Of a DNA stretch of 64,000 bases, positions 26,602 to 35,591 are shown piece by piece. The stretch comes from Belliella calami (GTDB lineage Bacteria > Bacteroidota > Bacteroidia > Cytophagales > Cyclobacteriaceae): positions 69,588 to 133,587 of the forward strand of contig NZ_JAKZGS010000013.1 of assembly GCF_022549695.1 (NCBI RefSeq), in the 5' to 3' direction. A program made the position numbers and the translations under genes. Below the pieces are notes generated by a model that was given only the letters and a program-made list of their open reading frames with translations, was not told the DNA's origin and made no database searches. Position 1 is the first letter of the stretch. Each line of letters opens with the position of its first letter.

Positions 26602-27762
26602 ATGCATTCATTAAAGAATAATTGTTTAGTTTATTCAAGTGTATTTTCTGCGGGATTAATTTTTCTCTCTTCTTGCGGAAATGAAGCTGCGAAGGAGGAT
26701 CAAACAACCATTAGATATTCCATAGATACAGTTTCCATCGACTCCAAGGATGAAATTTTGTTTTTACAACGAGATTTGTACACATCAGATTATTCTGAAC
26801 AAGACGGCATGCTCTATAATCTAAACGATAAAACCAACCATGTCGAACAAATCAACCTCAACAGCTTAGCTATCGAAAAAATGATTCCTTTCGAACGAGA
26901 GGGGCCCAATGGTACAGGATTTTGGACTTCTGACCTCAAGAGTGCATCCGATCAGCGGCTTTTTTTTGGAGGAGAACGTTCAGGAATATACACGCTTGGA
27001 GGCAAGTTGCAGCAAATATTCAATTGGTCTGATATTGATAAAGAGAAAGGTGGAATATTGGATGAAGAAAGAGTTCATTATCAAGTGGTGAACCCCAACT
27101 TTCCAAAGCAGGTTTTTGCTATTGTTGTGAATGACCAAACTAATTCAGTTTCTCTTAGACAACTTAAGACCTCAGATGATTTCATTCAATCCTACAATAT
27201 TGACCCGAATGAAAACTACAAGACCTATACTTTAGGAGATTTAACCAATTATAACAATTGGGATCCATATTTATATATTAAAAGTACTCAGGATCATATC
27301 ATTGTCTCCCACGAGTTTGCGAATGATTTTTATGTTTTGTATCCAGCCAAAGACTCTTTGGTTTCAATATCATACCAATCCTCACTCTTTGAATCAAAAG
27401 TAAAACCCACAACTGAGGGAGATTTGATTAACTCAACTAAGGATCGAAAAAATGCACTAAAAAGCTATCGGAGTCAAATCGCATATGGTCCATTTGCATA
27501 TAACAATAAAAATAGACATCATGTGAGACTGTCTGCCTCTATAATATATGGAGAAAAAGAGCGTGAAGGTTATTTGCTTCCTGAAATTGAAAGTAGCACA
27601 CTTTATATTTCAATATTTGATAAAAACTTCAATCATATCCTAGATTCAGAAATTCCTGAGCTAAAAAAAACTGGAATCCCAAAGTATTTTATCAGGGAGG
27701 GAGCAATTTGGTTATACTTAAATTTGGATGATGAATTGAATTTTATCCGAATTAAATTTTAA
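26602..27762 (+). CDS. Predicted lipoprotein, DUF4221-like
   Basis: A 386-aa protein with a lipoprotein signal (AGLIFLSSCGNE, Cys at about 26). The rest looks like a beta-propeller: repeated short strands such as MLYNLNDKTNHVEQINL and YTLGGKLQQIFNW. It recalls the DUF4221 lipoproteins that are numerous in Cyclobacteriaceae, but I recognise this by general feel only. Likely located at the outer membrane or periplasmic face. Single-gene transcription unit; no function known. Confidence 0.72.
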   Translation: MHSLKNNCLVYSSVFSAGLIFLSSCGNEAAKEDQTTIRYSIDTVSIDSKDEILFLQRDLYTSDYSEQDGMLYNLNDKTNHVEQINLNSLAIEKMIPFEREGPNGTGFWTSDLKSASDQRLFFGGERSGIYTLGGKLQQIFNWSDIDKEKGGILDEERVHYQVVNPNFPKQVFAIVVNDQTNSVSLRQLKTSDDFIQSYNIDPNENYKTYTLGDLTNYNNWDPYLYIKSTQDHIIVSHEFANDFYVLYPAKDSLVSISYQSSLFESKVKPTTEGDLINSTKDRKNALKSYRSQIAYGPFAYNNKNRHHVRLSASIIYGEKEREGYLLPEIESSTLYISIFDKNFNHILDSEIPELKKTGIPKYFIREGAIWLYLNLDDELNFIRIKF

Positions 27763-27952
27763 GCCACCTCCTAAAAACAGTTTAAAGTCATTAAGCTGCT
27801 ACACTTTATCTTTCCATACGATTCTACTTTCAATCAATCAAACATTAAAAGCATATTAATCTACCACAACAAAAACCCTTAACAGCGCTAAATAATGGAA
27901 GAGTTTTTAAACTTGAAAACTTTCAAGCATGACACTTCGCATTCAAAGATTT

Positions 27953-29332
27953 TTACTTCCCGATACAAAACTTACTGAATATATTATCTAAAAGGTCATC
28001 GGTTGTGATTTCGCCTGTGATTTCACCGAGATAGTGTAGGGATCTTCGGATGTCCATCGCCAGAAAGTCATTGGTGATTTCATTGTCTAGGCCTTCTAAT
28101 ACATCAAGTAAAGATTGGCGTGTTTTCACCAAAGAATCATAATGCCTGATGTTTGTAACGATGGTGTTGCCAGTACGGAATTTATCCATATTGACTAATT
28201 CCAAAACTCTATTTTTCAAGGCATCCAAATTTTCTTTCTGCCCTGCAGATATAAAAATAGTATCAGGATGATTTTTCTTTAATTCACTGATAAATTGTGG
28301 ATTACCCTTATCAATCTTATTGGCTACTTTAACAAAAGGAACACTTAGATTTTCGAGCTTGTTGATATCTCTATTGATCTCAATCATATCCGTATCTCCC
28401 AAATCAAAAAGATAAAGAATCAATGAAGCGGTCTTCATTTTCTCCTGCGTTCTGCTGACACCAATCGATTCGATCACGTCAGTAGTTTCTCTTAGACCAG
28501 CAGTATCTATGAATCTAAATATCACCCCGCCAATATTGATTTCATCTTCGATAAAATCACGGGTGGTACCAGCGATATCCGATACTATAGCTTTTTCTTC
28601 ATTGAGTAAGGCATTGAGAAGGGTAGATTTTCCTGCATTTGGTTTCCCAGCTATGACTGTTGGCACACCGTTTTTGATGACATTTCCCAAGTCAAAACTC
28701 CCGATCAACTGCTCCACAACGCGAAGCAATTTTTCAACTAGAATTCTTAAATCATCTCTACTGGCAAATTCTACATCCTCTTCGGTGAAGTCCAATTCTA
28801 ACTCTATCATGGAAGCAAAGTGGATCAATTCGGCTCTCAGCTTTGAGATTTCTCCACTAAAACCACCTCGCATTTGGTTAAGCGCTGCTTGATGGGAAGT
28901 TTCTGAATCTGCATGTATCAAATCTGCAACAGCTTCTGCCTGTGCCAAATCAAATTGACCATTTAAGAAAGCTCTTTGGGTGAATTCTCCTGGTTTGGCT
29001 GGTCTCGCGCCTTTTCTAACCAACAGTTTGATTACTTGATTTACTATATAGGATGAACCGTGAGTGGAAATTTCCACTGCATTTTCCTTTGTAAATGATT
29101 TGGGAGCTACAAAAAGAGATACCAAAACCTCATCGATTATCTTTTCCCCGTCTCTAATTGTTCCAAAATGAATGGTGTGGGATTCTTGTTTTTCAAGATT
29201 TTTTCCTTTGAAGACTTGATTACAAATTTTAATTGCATCCTTGCCAGATAATCTTATGACTGCGATGGCTCCAACTCCCTGAGGTGTAGCCAAAGCGACA
29301 ATGGTATCTTCTTTTTCGTGTAAACTGAACAT
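27953..29332 (-). CDS. mnmE: tRNA-modification GTPase MnmE
   Basis: A 459-aa protein with the MnmE order: N-terminal formyl-THF-binding domain (TIVALATPQGVGAIAVIRLSG), helical domain, inserted GTPase domain (GKPNAGKST at about 225-233, DTAGLRET, NKID) and the C-terminal FCIGK whose Cys is functional. With MnmG it makes the 5-carboxymethylaminomethyl group on uridine 34 of some tRNAs. Length is standard. It is followed upstream, 2 bases away on the same strand, by a thioredoxin-like gene. Confidence 0.97.
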   Translation of the reverse strand: MFSLHEKEDTIVALATPQGVGAIAVIRLSGKDAIKICNQVFKGKNLEKQESHTIHFGTIRDGEKIIDEVLVSLFVAPKSFTKENAVEISTHGSSYIVNQVIKLLVRKGARPAKPGEFTQRAFLNGQFDLAQAEAVADLIHADSETSHQAALNQMRGGFSGEISKLRAELIHFASMIELELDFTEEDVEFASRDDLRILVEKLLRVVEQLIGSFDLGNVIKNGVPTVIAGKPNAGKSTLLNALLNEEKAIVSDIAGTTRDFIEDEINIGGVIFRFIDTAGLRETTDVIESIGVSRTQEKMKTASLILYLFDLGDTDMIEINRDINKLENLSVPFVKVANKIDKGNPQFISELKKNHPDTIFISAGQKENLDALKNRVLELVNMDKFRTGNTIVTNIRHYDSLVKTRQSLLDVLEGLDNEITNDFLAMDIRRSLHYLGEITGEITTDDLLDNIFSKFCIGK

Positions 29333-29334
29333 GC

Positions 29335-29784
29335 TTATTTCGTAAAACGCTTCACTATTCCTTCCAAACCTTCGATAAATGGTGCAGGCTGTCTGTAGCC
29401 TGGCAATTGGGTAATGTTTTCCATCGTTGCGTCCATTATCACAAAGTTAGGGTAGGAGGTGACCCGCATTGTCTTTGCCATACTTGCTTCGGAATATTCC
29501 TTGCCTTTGAAAGTGAATTTTTGGTCATCCCTTTCAGCATGCAATTTCACTGCATAAAAATTTTCATTCACATAGGCAATTACCTTTTCATCGGTGAAAG
29601 TTTCTTTATCCATCTTTTTACACCAACCACACCAATCGGTATAAACATCCACCAAGATCATTTTGGGGCTTTCTTGCGTTGCTTTAGAAGCTTCATCAAA
29701 AGTCAGCCAATTGATTTTTTCTTGGGCATAAGTAGAGATGGACAATATAAGTCCAAGGAATAAGAGTGCACTATATCTTTTCAT
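29335..29784 (-). CDS. Secreted thioredoxin-fold protein
   Basis: A 149-aa protein with a signal peptide (LFLGLILSISTYAQ, cleavage after A20) and a thioredoxin fold with DWCGWCKKMDKETF; the CGWC active site makes it redox-competent. Its KKxD-ETF region is typical of Bacteroidota DUF255/thioredoxin-7-like periplasmic proteins. It may reduce or isomerise exported proteins. It ends 2 bases before mnmE, which suggests co-transcription. Confidence 0.87.
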   Translation of the reverse strand: MKRYSALLFLGLILSISTYAQEKINWLTFDEASKATQESPKMILVDVYTDWCGWCKKMDKETFTDEKVIAYVNENFYAVKLHAERDDQKFTFKGKEYSEASMAKTMRVTSYPNFVIMDATMENITQLPGYRQPAPFIEGLEGIVKRFTK

Positions 29785-30023
29785 AATTCAAATTTATAAA
29801 ATTCCATCCAATCACCCTTCAAAACCCATACCTATTGCAGTAAGTTCATACTTCAATGTACAAAGTATCATGTATTAGATACGAACGAAGTATATGCTCA
29901 ACTTTATTAGGTCATGATTTAATTAAAGATTAAGCTCAAGTTTTCCCTAATCTTGTATTCTTCCAATCTTCCAATTCCTAATCACCCCATATATTTCCCA
30001 ATTTAAAATCTAAATTTAAAATA

Positions 30024-30686
30024 CTACACCATTACCAAAATATTTGCTGCGACATCCTTGGACATAAAGATGGTTTTTTTGTTGTCAACAAGGATTTCTA
30101 TGGAACCATCAAATTCTACTTTTTCCAACACTTTTATCCTTGCTCCTATATATGCTCCAACCTTGTCCAAGTATCTCAAAAATGCAGCACTACTATCTTT
30201 AACAGCCACGATCTGACCTGTGCCATTGATGTCGATTTCATTGATCGGTAGGCGAGGGCGGGAGCGGACATCTCCATACTCATCGGGGATAGGATCGCCA
30301 TGAGGATCAAACTTTGGAAACCCCAAATACTCGTCCAATCGCTGAATCAAAATGGTCGATTGTACATGCTCTAATTCATCTGCTACCTCTGCTACTTCAT
30401 CCCATGCAAAGCGTAATTTTTCTACCAAAAACACTTCCCATAATCTTTGCTTTCGGATGGTTCTCAAAGCAAATTTTTTGCCCTCTTCTGTAATATGAAC
30501 CCCATAATATTTTCGGTATTCTATCACTTCTTTTTCCCCCAGCTTCCGAAGCATATCACTCACGGAAGCTGGCTTGGTTTTCATTTCAGCTGAGATATCA
30601 TTTGTCGATACACCTTTCTTTCCGGCCTCTGACAGCTGATAGATTGCCTTCAAATAATTCTCCTCTGCGTGTGTCAATTTTATCAT
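30024..30686 (-). CDS. DtxR/MntR-family metal-dependent regulator
   Basis: From the ATG at 30686 the protein is 220 aa. It has the MntR/DtxR winged helix (THAEENYLKAIYQLSEAGKKG at 4-24, then SVSDMLRKLGEKEVIEY), the helical metal-binding and dimerisation part (ELEHVQS, LGFPKFDPHGDPIP) and a C-terminal FeoA/SH3-like domain. It should bind manganese or iron and control metal uptake genes. An earlier in-frame ATG at 30731 would overlap the predicted promoter, so it is disfavoured. A palindrome over the promoter suggests autoregulation. Confidence 0.88.
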   Translation of the reverse strand: MIKLTHAEENYLKAIYQLSEAGKKGVSTNDISAEMKTKPASVSDMLRKLGEKEVIEYRKYYGVHITEEGKKFALRTIRKQRLWEVFLVEKLRFAWDEVAEVADELEHVQSTILIQRLDEYLGFPKFDPHGDPIPDEYGDVRSRPRLPINEIDINGTGQIVAVKDSSAAFLRYLDKVGAYIGARIKVLEKVEFDGSIEILVDNKKTIFMSKDVAANILVMV

Positions 30687-30707
30687 TCGACTTTTCTGTT
30701 TAAAACG

Positions 30708-30735
30708 CAAATATAGACTTTTAGTTGACACTAAA
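30708..30735 (-). promoter_or_regulatory. Promoter and operator of the DtxR/MntR-type gene
   Basis: On the minus strand TATATTTG (30715-30708) is a -7 box, with the spacer covered by the palindrome TTTAGTTGACACTAAA (30720-30735; 6-base perfect arms). A further CCTAACCTAAA at 30747-30757 matches the half-site of DtxR/IdeR operators. This arrangement fits autoregulation. Confidence 0.5.
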
Positions 30736-30742
30736 AAATAAT

Positions 30743-30985
30743 TTATCCTAACCTAAAACTCGTGTGGATAAGTCAATTTCAAATGTGTTTAGTGATTTAG
30801 GTATATCTAAATAAATATTTAGTACAGACTTTAAAAATACATTAAAGATTGATTTATAGGTTTTTAAGTAAATTAAAAAATGCTCGAAAATCCAAAATCA
30901 TCAAAATCAATAGAGTTTTCTCTTTTCAATGATTAGTTTCCAAAATGGGGTGAAAGTGGATAAGTTTTTTGATGCTTGTGGATAA
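30743..30985. promoter_or_regulatory. DnaA-box-like cluster in A+T-rich DNA
   Basis: TGTGGATAA (the complement of TTATCCACA) occurs perfectly at 30763-30771 and 30977-30985, and AGTGGATAA (one mismatch) at 30955-30963; a looser TTATCC lies at 30743. The DNA between is strongly A+T-rich. It might be an origin of replication or a DnaA-regulated site. The rest of 30986-31062 is the leader of the next gene. Confidence 0.4.
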
Positions 30986-31062
30986 GCTTTTGACACTTCT
31001 TAAAATTGAATTTTCTCTGCTATTGATAATTTAGTTTTTTGGTTTATTTTTATGGAAAAAAT

Positions 31063-31545
31063 ATGAAAAAAATACTCCTTTTACTCTTTACACTAGTTTT
31101 TGCTTTTAGTGTTCAGGCACAACAAACCGCAGGTTATACTGAAGGGTTGCTTAGCTTTGGAAACGGTGAATTTTTCCAAAATGGAATGCGTATCAAAATG
31201 GCTGATGCCATACGAATTACCCAAGTAAATGAAGAAGCTAATGAGCTTGTCAGAAAAGCTAGAACCAACAAAGTGGTAGGGGATATTATGGGTTACTCTG
31301 GTTCCTTTGCAATCGGATGGGGAATCGGTGGTGCAATAGCAGGTGCTCCAATTGAATGGGGTTGGATAGGCGCAGGTGCTGGCTTGATTGGACTTGATCT
31401 TTTATTCCAAAATTCTTTCAGTAAAAAAGCCCAGCTTGCTACTGAAGTATTTAATGCAAACATGCCTTATGGATCAATGAAAACACCGGTTGAATTGGCA
31501 ATTGGAGTACAAAAAAATGGCTTTGGACTTGCACTTAATTTTTGA
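31063..31545 (+). CDS. Secreted small protein, unknown function
   Basis: From the ATG at 31063 the protein is 160 aa, with a clear signal peptide (MKKILLLLFTLVFAFSVQAQ). The mature part has a basic stretch and Gly-rich hydrophobic segments (GYSGSFAIGWGIGGAIAGAPIEWGWIGAGAGLIGLD). It could be a secreted or membrane-associated protein. The ATG at 31039 would give a non-signal N-terminus, so it is not used. A terminator follows at 31561-31603. Confidence 0.75.
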   Translation: MKKILLLLFTLVFAFSVQAQQTAGYTEGLLSFGNGEFFQNGMRIKMADAIRITQVNEEANELVRKARTNKVVGDIMGYSGSFAIGWGIGGAIAGAPIEWGWIGAGAGLIGLDLLFQNSFSKKAQLATEVFNANMPYGSMKTPVELAIGVQKNGFGLALNF

Positions 31546-31560
31546 TTGCAAAAGAATAAT

Positions 31561-31603
31561 CCCTGACTTGAAAGCATTAATTCTTTCAGGGGGCCTTTTT
31601 AAA
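31561..31603 (+). terminator. Hairpin terminator
   Basis: CCCTGACTTGAAAG pairs with CTTTCAGGGGG, then a T run. It follows the secreted protein at 31063. Confidence 0.6.
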
Positions 31604-31636
31604 TATACACAACCGATAGAAATGGTTTTATTTCAA

Positions 31637-32761
31637 TCAGTCTTTCAATAAATAGGTTAGTAATTCCTTTAACTTCTCTTCTTCCTTACTTTTCCAATAA
31701 GGAAACTTATCCATTCCGTGAGTATAAAACTCCTTTTTTAGTATTTTTTCTATTTCCACTTTAGCATACTCAGGTTCAAAAAAATTAACGGATAAGCCTG
31801 CTCCATATCTATTTGTAATCCTTTCCCAATTCATATTTGGTGAAAAAATAAATGGTTTACCCATAGCCAAAGATTCATACAATTTACTCGGGATTTTTGG
31901 ATGGATACTTGGCAGCTGATGATATGGCAGCAACACTATATCGCATTCATTATAGGATCTCAATATCTCTTTATAATCGATCGGAGATGGAGAAATTTCC
32001 AATCTGATTTGCGGGATTTTAGAAGCGATTTCTTCGATCCTTTTTCCATATTCAGCAATAGTGACGTGGCCAATAATTTTGAGTTTGTAAGTTGGTTTAT
32101 TTTTGACAAGTTCCCCAAACCAAAGCATGGCATCTACAATCCCATACACCTTTGTTAGTGTACCTGAAATCAGGAATTCCAATGGTTGATCGGTGTCAAA
32201 TTTGACAGTTTGTATCTTCTTGATTTTTCCAAAAAACTTGTTCTCAAGAACGACAAAGTTTTTAATTGTTGGCATTTCTTCTTGATAACAAGCCTCAGCA
32301 AAAATACATTTATCAATAAACGGTTTGCTTATATTTTGAACTGTTCTAACCCAAGAAATAGCCAACCATTTCTTCCATCCTGAGATCGTTTTGTTTTCTT
32401 TAATATTGAGTTCATAGTTTTCCTGAACATCATAAACGAGTCGGTATTTCAAAAAAAATTTCATCAAAACAGCTGCCGGCAAAAGTTCATAAGTAGTGAT
32501 GATTAAAACCTCTGGTTTGATCTTTTTAAGGATTGATATAAAATTAATTGAAACAAAAAGCCTTCTTGGATTGTCTCTATTACTGTCAAAAAGCGTAAAA
32601 AAGTCTATATCTTCTTCGCTAGGGACATTTTTTAATGAAAATCCTATGATGTTAAGGTGGTATTTATTTGTTTCACGCAATGAAAGGCCAAGGCGGTAAA
32701 AACTACGTGCATCATGGAGTGGTTTTAGGATAGAAGCAATGGCAATCTTTGGCTTATTCAT
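31637..32761 (-). CDS. Glycosyltransferase (GT4-like)
   Basis: A 374-aa protein with the two-domain GT-B plan. It has PKIAIASILKPLHDARS at the start, IISGTLTKVYGIVDAMLWF in the middle (the LISGTLTK form), IRLEISPSPIDYKEILRSYNECDIVLLPY and the C-terminal PSKLYESLAMGKPFIF, where the E of the EX7E motif lies. GT4-type enzymes transfer sugars to lipid or polymer acceptors. The start at 32764 would use GTG, so I chose the ATG at 32761. Sugar and acceptor are unknown; no other surface polysaccharide genes are nearby. Confidence 0.82.
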   Translation of the reverse strand: MNKPKIAIASILKPLHDARSFYRLGLSLRETNKYHLNIIGFSLKNVPSEEDIDFFTLFDSNRDNPRRLFVSINFISILKKIKPEVLIITTYELLPAAVLMKFFLKYRLVYDVQENYELNIKENKTISGWKKWLAISWVRTVQNISKPFIDKCIFAEACYQEEMPTIKNFVVLENKFFGKIKKIQTVKFDTDQPLEFLISGTLTKVYGIVDAMLWFGELVKNKPTYKLKIIGHVTIAEYGKRIEEIASKIPQIRLEISPSPIDYKEILRSYNECDIVLLPYHQLPSIHPKIPSKLYESLAMGKPFIFSPNMNWERITNRYGAGLSVNFFEPEYAKVEIEKILKKEFYTHGMDKFPYWKSKEEEKLKELLTYLLKD

Positions 32762-32797
32762 CACAAAAATTAAATTAAAGCGAAACTAATAAAAAAT

Positions 32798-33613
32798 ATG
32801 GATTTACAGACAATCATCGAAAATGCATGGGACAACAGGGAGCTGTTGAAAGAAAAAGATGTGGAAATAGCAATCAAATCTGTTATTTCAGATTTGGATG
32901 TTGGAAAACTGAGAGTTGCCGAACCACTTGAAGATGGATCTTGGAAAGTCAATGACTGGATCAAAAAGGCCGTCATTCTATATTTCCCTATTCAAAAAAT
33001 GCAGACAATAGAAGTTGGTCCATTTGAATTCCATGATAAAATGGCTTTAAAGACCAACTATGCCAAGCAAGGTGTTCGTGTAGTACCACATGCAGTTGCA
33101 AGATATGGTGCTTACCTAGCTTCTGGTGTGGTGATGATGCCTTCTTATGTCAATATTGGTGCATTTGTTGACAGTGGCACGATGGTTGATACTTGGGCTA
33201 CTGTTGGTTCATGCGCTCAAATCGGCAAAAATGTACATTTAAGTGGTGGTGTTGGTATTGGTGGTGTTTTGGAACCGGTTCAGGCAGCACCTGTTATTAT
33301 CGAAGATGGTGCTTTTATTGGTTCCCGAGCGATCATAGTAGAAGGAGTCAGGATTGGTAAAGAGGCAGTAGTAGGAGCAGGAGTTACCCTTACAGCCAGC
33401 TCAAAAATCATTGACGTGACTGGGGCAGAGCCTGTAGAATACAAAGGTTATGTACCACCAAGATCAGTAGTCATTCCAGGATCATTGACAAAAAAATTCC
33501 CTGCTGGAGATTTTCAAGTTCCTTGTGCTTTGATCATTGGTCAGAGAAAAGCTTCTACAGATTTGAAGACTTCATTAAATGACGCCTTGCGTGAAAACAA
33601 CGTAGCGGTTTAA
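32798..33613 (+). CDS. dapD: 2,3,4,5-tetrahydropyridine-2,6-dicarboxylate N-succinyltransferase DapD
   Basis: A 271-aa enzyme of the left-handed beta-helix acyltransferase type, with repeated hexapeptides (YVNIGAFVDSGTMVDTWATVGS and following), the conserved loops ENVAV at the C-terminus and PSYVNIGAFVD. It transfers succinyl from CoA to tetrahydrodipicolinate in the lysine/meso-DAP pathway used for peptidoglycan. Length and sequence are canonical. Next gene starts 21 bases downstream. Confidence 0.96.
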   Translation: MDLQTIIENAWDNRELLKEKDVEIAIKSVISDLDVGKLRVAEPLEDGSWKVNDWIKKAVILYFPIQKMQTIEVGPFEFHDKMALKTNYAKQGVRVVPHAVARYGAYLASGVVMMPSYVNIGAFVDSGTMVDTWATVGSCAQIGKNVHLSGGVGIGGVLEPVQAAPVIIEDGAFIGSRAIIVEGVRIGKEAVVGAGVTLTASSKIIDVTGAEPVEYKGYVPPRSVVIPGSLTKKFPAGDFQVPCALIIGQRKASTDLKTSLNDALRENNVAV

Positions 33614-33634
33614 ATACTATTTTCAAAAAAGATT

Positions 33635-34234
33635 ATGCGTACTCAAATTCGATTTTACTCAAGCCTATTATTATTAATTACCCTATTTGCATGCGGGAGT
33701 GCCTCCAATGATGGCGATGATTTGTATGCATCTGGAGAATATGAAGAAGCTATCAAAGCATATGACAAATTTCTTTCTACCAATCCCAAAAATGTGAAAG
33801 CCATTTACAATAGAGGGCGCTCACATGAAGAACTTGGAAATACAGAATTAGCGGAAAAAGATTTTATTACTGCTTTGGAGTATGATGCGAACAATGTCCA
33901 AGTGATGCTCAGCTTATCTAACCATTTCCAAAAGCAGAAAAATCATAGTTCAGCTTTATTATATGCTGACCGTGCAGTAGAAATTTCTGGAGCACCTGCA
34001 ATGGCATATTTTATGAAAGCTAGAGCTTTGCATCAATTGGGAAACACGGAAGAAGCATTAAAGGAGTACAATGCAGCTATCAAGATGGATAAAGATTTTG
34101 GTCAGGCGTATTACAACAGAGGCTTGCTAAAATTGGCTACAGATAAGAAAAAGTCAGGCTGTGAAGACTTGAATCTAGCATTAAAGTTAGATTATGTTCA
34201 GGCTTCAGATGCAATCGAAAAGTACTGTAAATAA
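33635..34234 (+). CDS. TPR-repeat lipoprotein
   Basis: A 199-aa protein with a lipobox (LLITLFACGS, Cys at about 20) and about five TPR units (for example EEAIKAYDKFLSTNPKNVKAIYNRG). The TPR motifs make a binding scaffold. It follows dapD by 21 bases and a strong terminator lies just after it, so it probably shares the dapD transcript. Function unknown. Confidence 0.88.
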   Translation: MRTQIRFYSSLLLLITLFACGSASNDGDDLYASGEYEEAIKAYDKFLSTNPKNVKAIYNRGRSHEELGNTELAEKDFITALEYDANNVQVMLSLSNHFQKQKNHSSALLYADRAVEISGAPAMAYFMKARALHQLGNTEEALKEYNAAIKMDKDFGQAYYNRGLLKLATDKKKSGCEDLNLALKLDYVQASDAIEKYCK

Positions 34235-34258
34235 TTTGTCATAATATCACAAACAAAA

Positions 34259-34288
34259 AAGAGGAGCTCAATAGCTCCTCTTTTTTTT
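34259..34288. terminator. Bidirectional terminator
   Basis: GAGGAGCT (34261-34268), loop CAAT, AGCTCCTC (34273-34280), flanked by A and T runs. It sits between the convergent TPR lipoprotein and the zinc-finger protein genes. Confidence 0.85.
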
Positions 34289-34298
34289 GCTCAAATAT

Positions 34299-35045
34299 TC
34301 AATGATGACTTTTCATCCTATTGAACAAAAATGAAAGATGTCTAGGATTCTCATCTTTATGATCGCAGACTTTATCGGATTGCAAACGACCACTTCCTTG
34401 ACAGGTTCTGCAAGCACTGGTTTCCAATTTACTCCCTTCACAGGTAGGACATGTCAACCTTCCTTGCCCAGAGCACCTTTCACATTCAAAATACTCTATG
34501 ATATTGAATACATTCCTTTTGGTTATTAAGCCCGATCCTACGCATTTACTACAACCAACTATCCCTTTTGCCTTACAATATCCACAATCTTGTTCCAAAT
34601 GCTTTGAACCTTCACAAGTAAAGCACTCTTGAAATCTATATCCTCTTCTATCACACAATTCACAGGCCTTGATTGCATTCAATGGTATATTCAATAATTC
34701 TTCCAAAGCTTTTGCCCTTTCATAATTATCTCCTTTGAAGCCATTCAACTCCAAGTATTTATTTAGGAAGTTGGCACTATTATCATATTGCTTTAACTCA
34801 TAAAGCGTTTCCGCAAAGTAATAGGGCATTTCAGGAGGAATAGGTAGGTTGGAATCAATAATCTGCCTAAAAAATATGTTGGCTTTTTCATAATTACCAT
34901 TTTCCATTTCTTTCATTGCATTATTCATCAATCTGGATGATCCACCCAAACTTGGTTGAACTTGTGCATTTGCTGAATTGAAACAAAACATTAAAGAAAT
35001 CAGAAAAATAAGCTTTTGACTAAATTGAATTGGATTTAATATCAT
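34299..35045 (-). CDS. Exported protein with TPR-like part and DnaJ-type zinc fingers
   Basis: A 248-aa protein. A signal peptide (LIFLISLMFCFNSANA, about 1-27), a helical TPR-like segment (41-115) and a Cys-rich C-terminus with repeated CxxCxGxG units (for example CSKCVGSG, CERCSGQG, CPTCEGSK, CRTCQGSG) typical of DnaJ. The N-terminal export signal with DnaJ-type fingers is unusual because DnaJ is cytosolic. It may be a periplasmic assembly or chaperone-like protein. Convergent to the TPR lipoprotein, sharing its terminator. Confidence 0.85.
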   Translation of the reverse strand: MILNPIQFSQKLIFLISLMFCFNSANAQVQPSLGGSSRLMNNAMKEMENGNYEKANIFFRQIIDSNLPIPPEMPYYFAETLYELKQYDNSANFLNKYLELNGFKGDNYERAKALEELLNIPLNAIKACELCDRRGYRFQECFTCEGSKHLEQDCGYCKAKGIVGCSKCVGSGLITKRNVFNIIEYFECERCSGQGRLTCPTCEGSKLETSACRTCQGSGRLQSDKVCDHKDENPRHLSFLFNRMKSHH

Positions 35046-35239
35046 GGGTTTAATTTGACTATTGAACTCACAAATTAATCAGGTTTGATTCATTAATCAA
35101 TATTTAGATTATAAAAACTAAATATCTACCTAAATTCTATAGCAATTTTATAAGTAAGCATGATATAGTTTCTGATATTTGAAGTAAAATAGGAAAAAGC
35201 AATATTTATCATCATTCTATTTATAAGATATTATTAAAT

Positions 35240-35382
35240 ATGTATATACGCTTTCTTGCCACTAACCATTTTAAATATGCCTAGAAGAAGATCTATCAAA
35301 TCATTTGACTGTTGACAGCCGACTATTAACGATTTGATCTTGCCTTATTAATTTTTTTACTGGCAAAGTTGCGGATAACCAT
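35240..35382. mobile_element. MITE-like palindromic repeat, copy F (second sequence type)
   Basis: Arms are ATGTATATACGCTTTCTTGCC on the left and, on the opposite strand, ATGGTTATCCGCAACTTTGCC on the right; TTGCCACTAA/TACTGGCAA are shared with copy E. The flanking 10-mers match 7 of 10. It fills part of the 546-base gap upstream of the oxidoreductase; nothing else is identified there. Confidence 0.75.
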
Positions 35383-35591
35383 TTTATCAAAATATCCAAA
35401 ATGATTTAGGTGAGAATAGAATAATTTTTTAAATTAATAGATCTAAGTCCTGAAAGATATATTTAAATCATCTCCTTTTCTTTGTAAGCTATTGCTTATT
35501 GAATCATAAAATCACTGATGTTCAATACCTTAATTGTAAATTTCAAAAAAAATATAAAAACATCGTAAGTTTTAATTTTAAATAATAGTCC

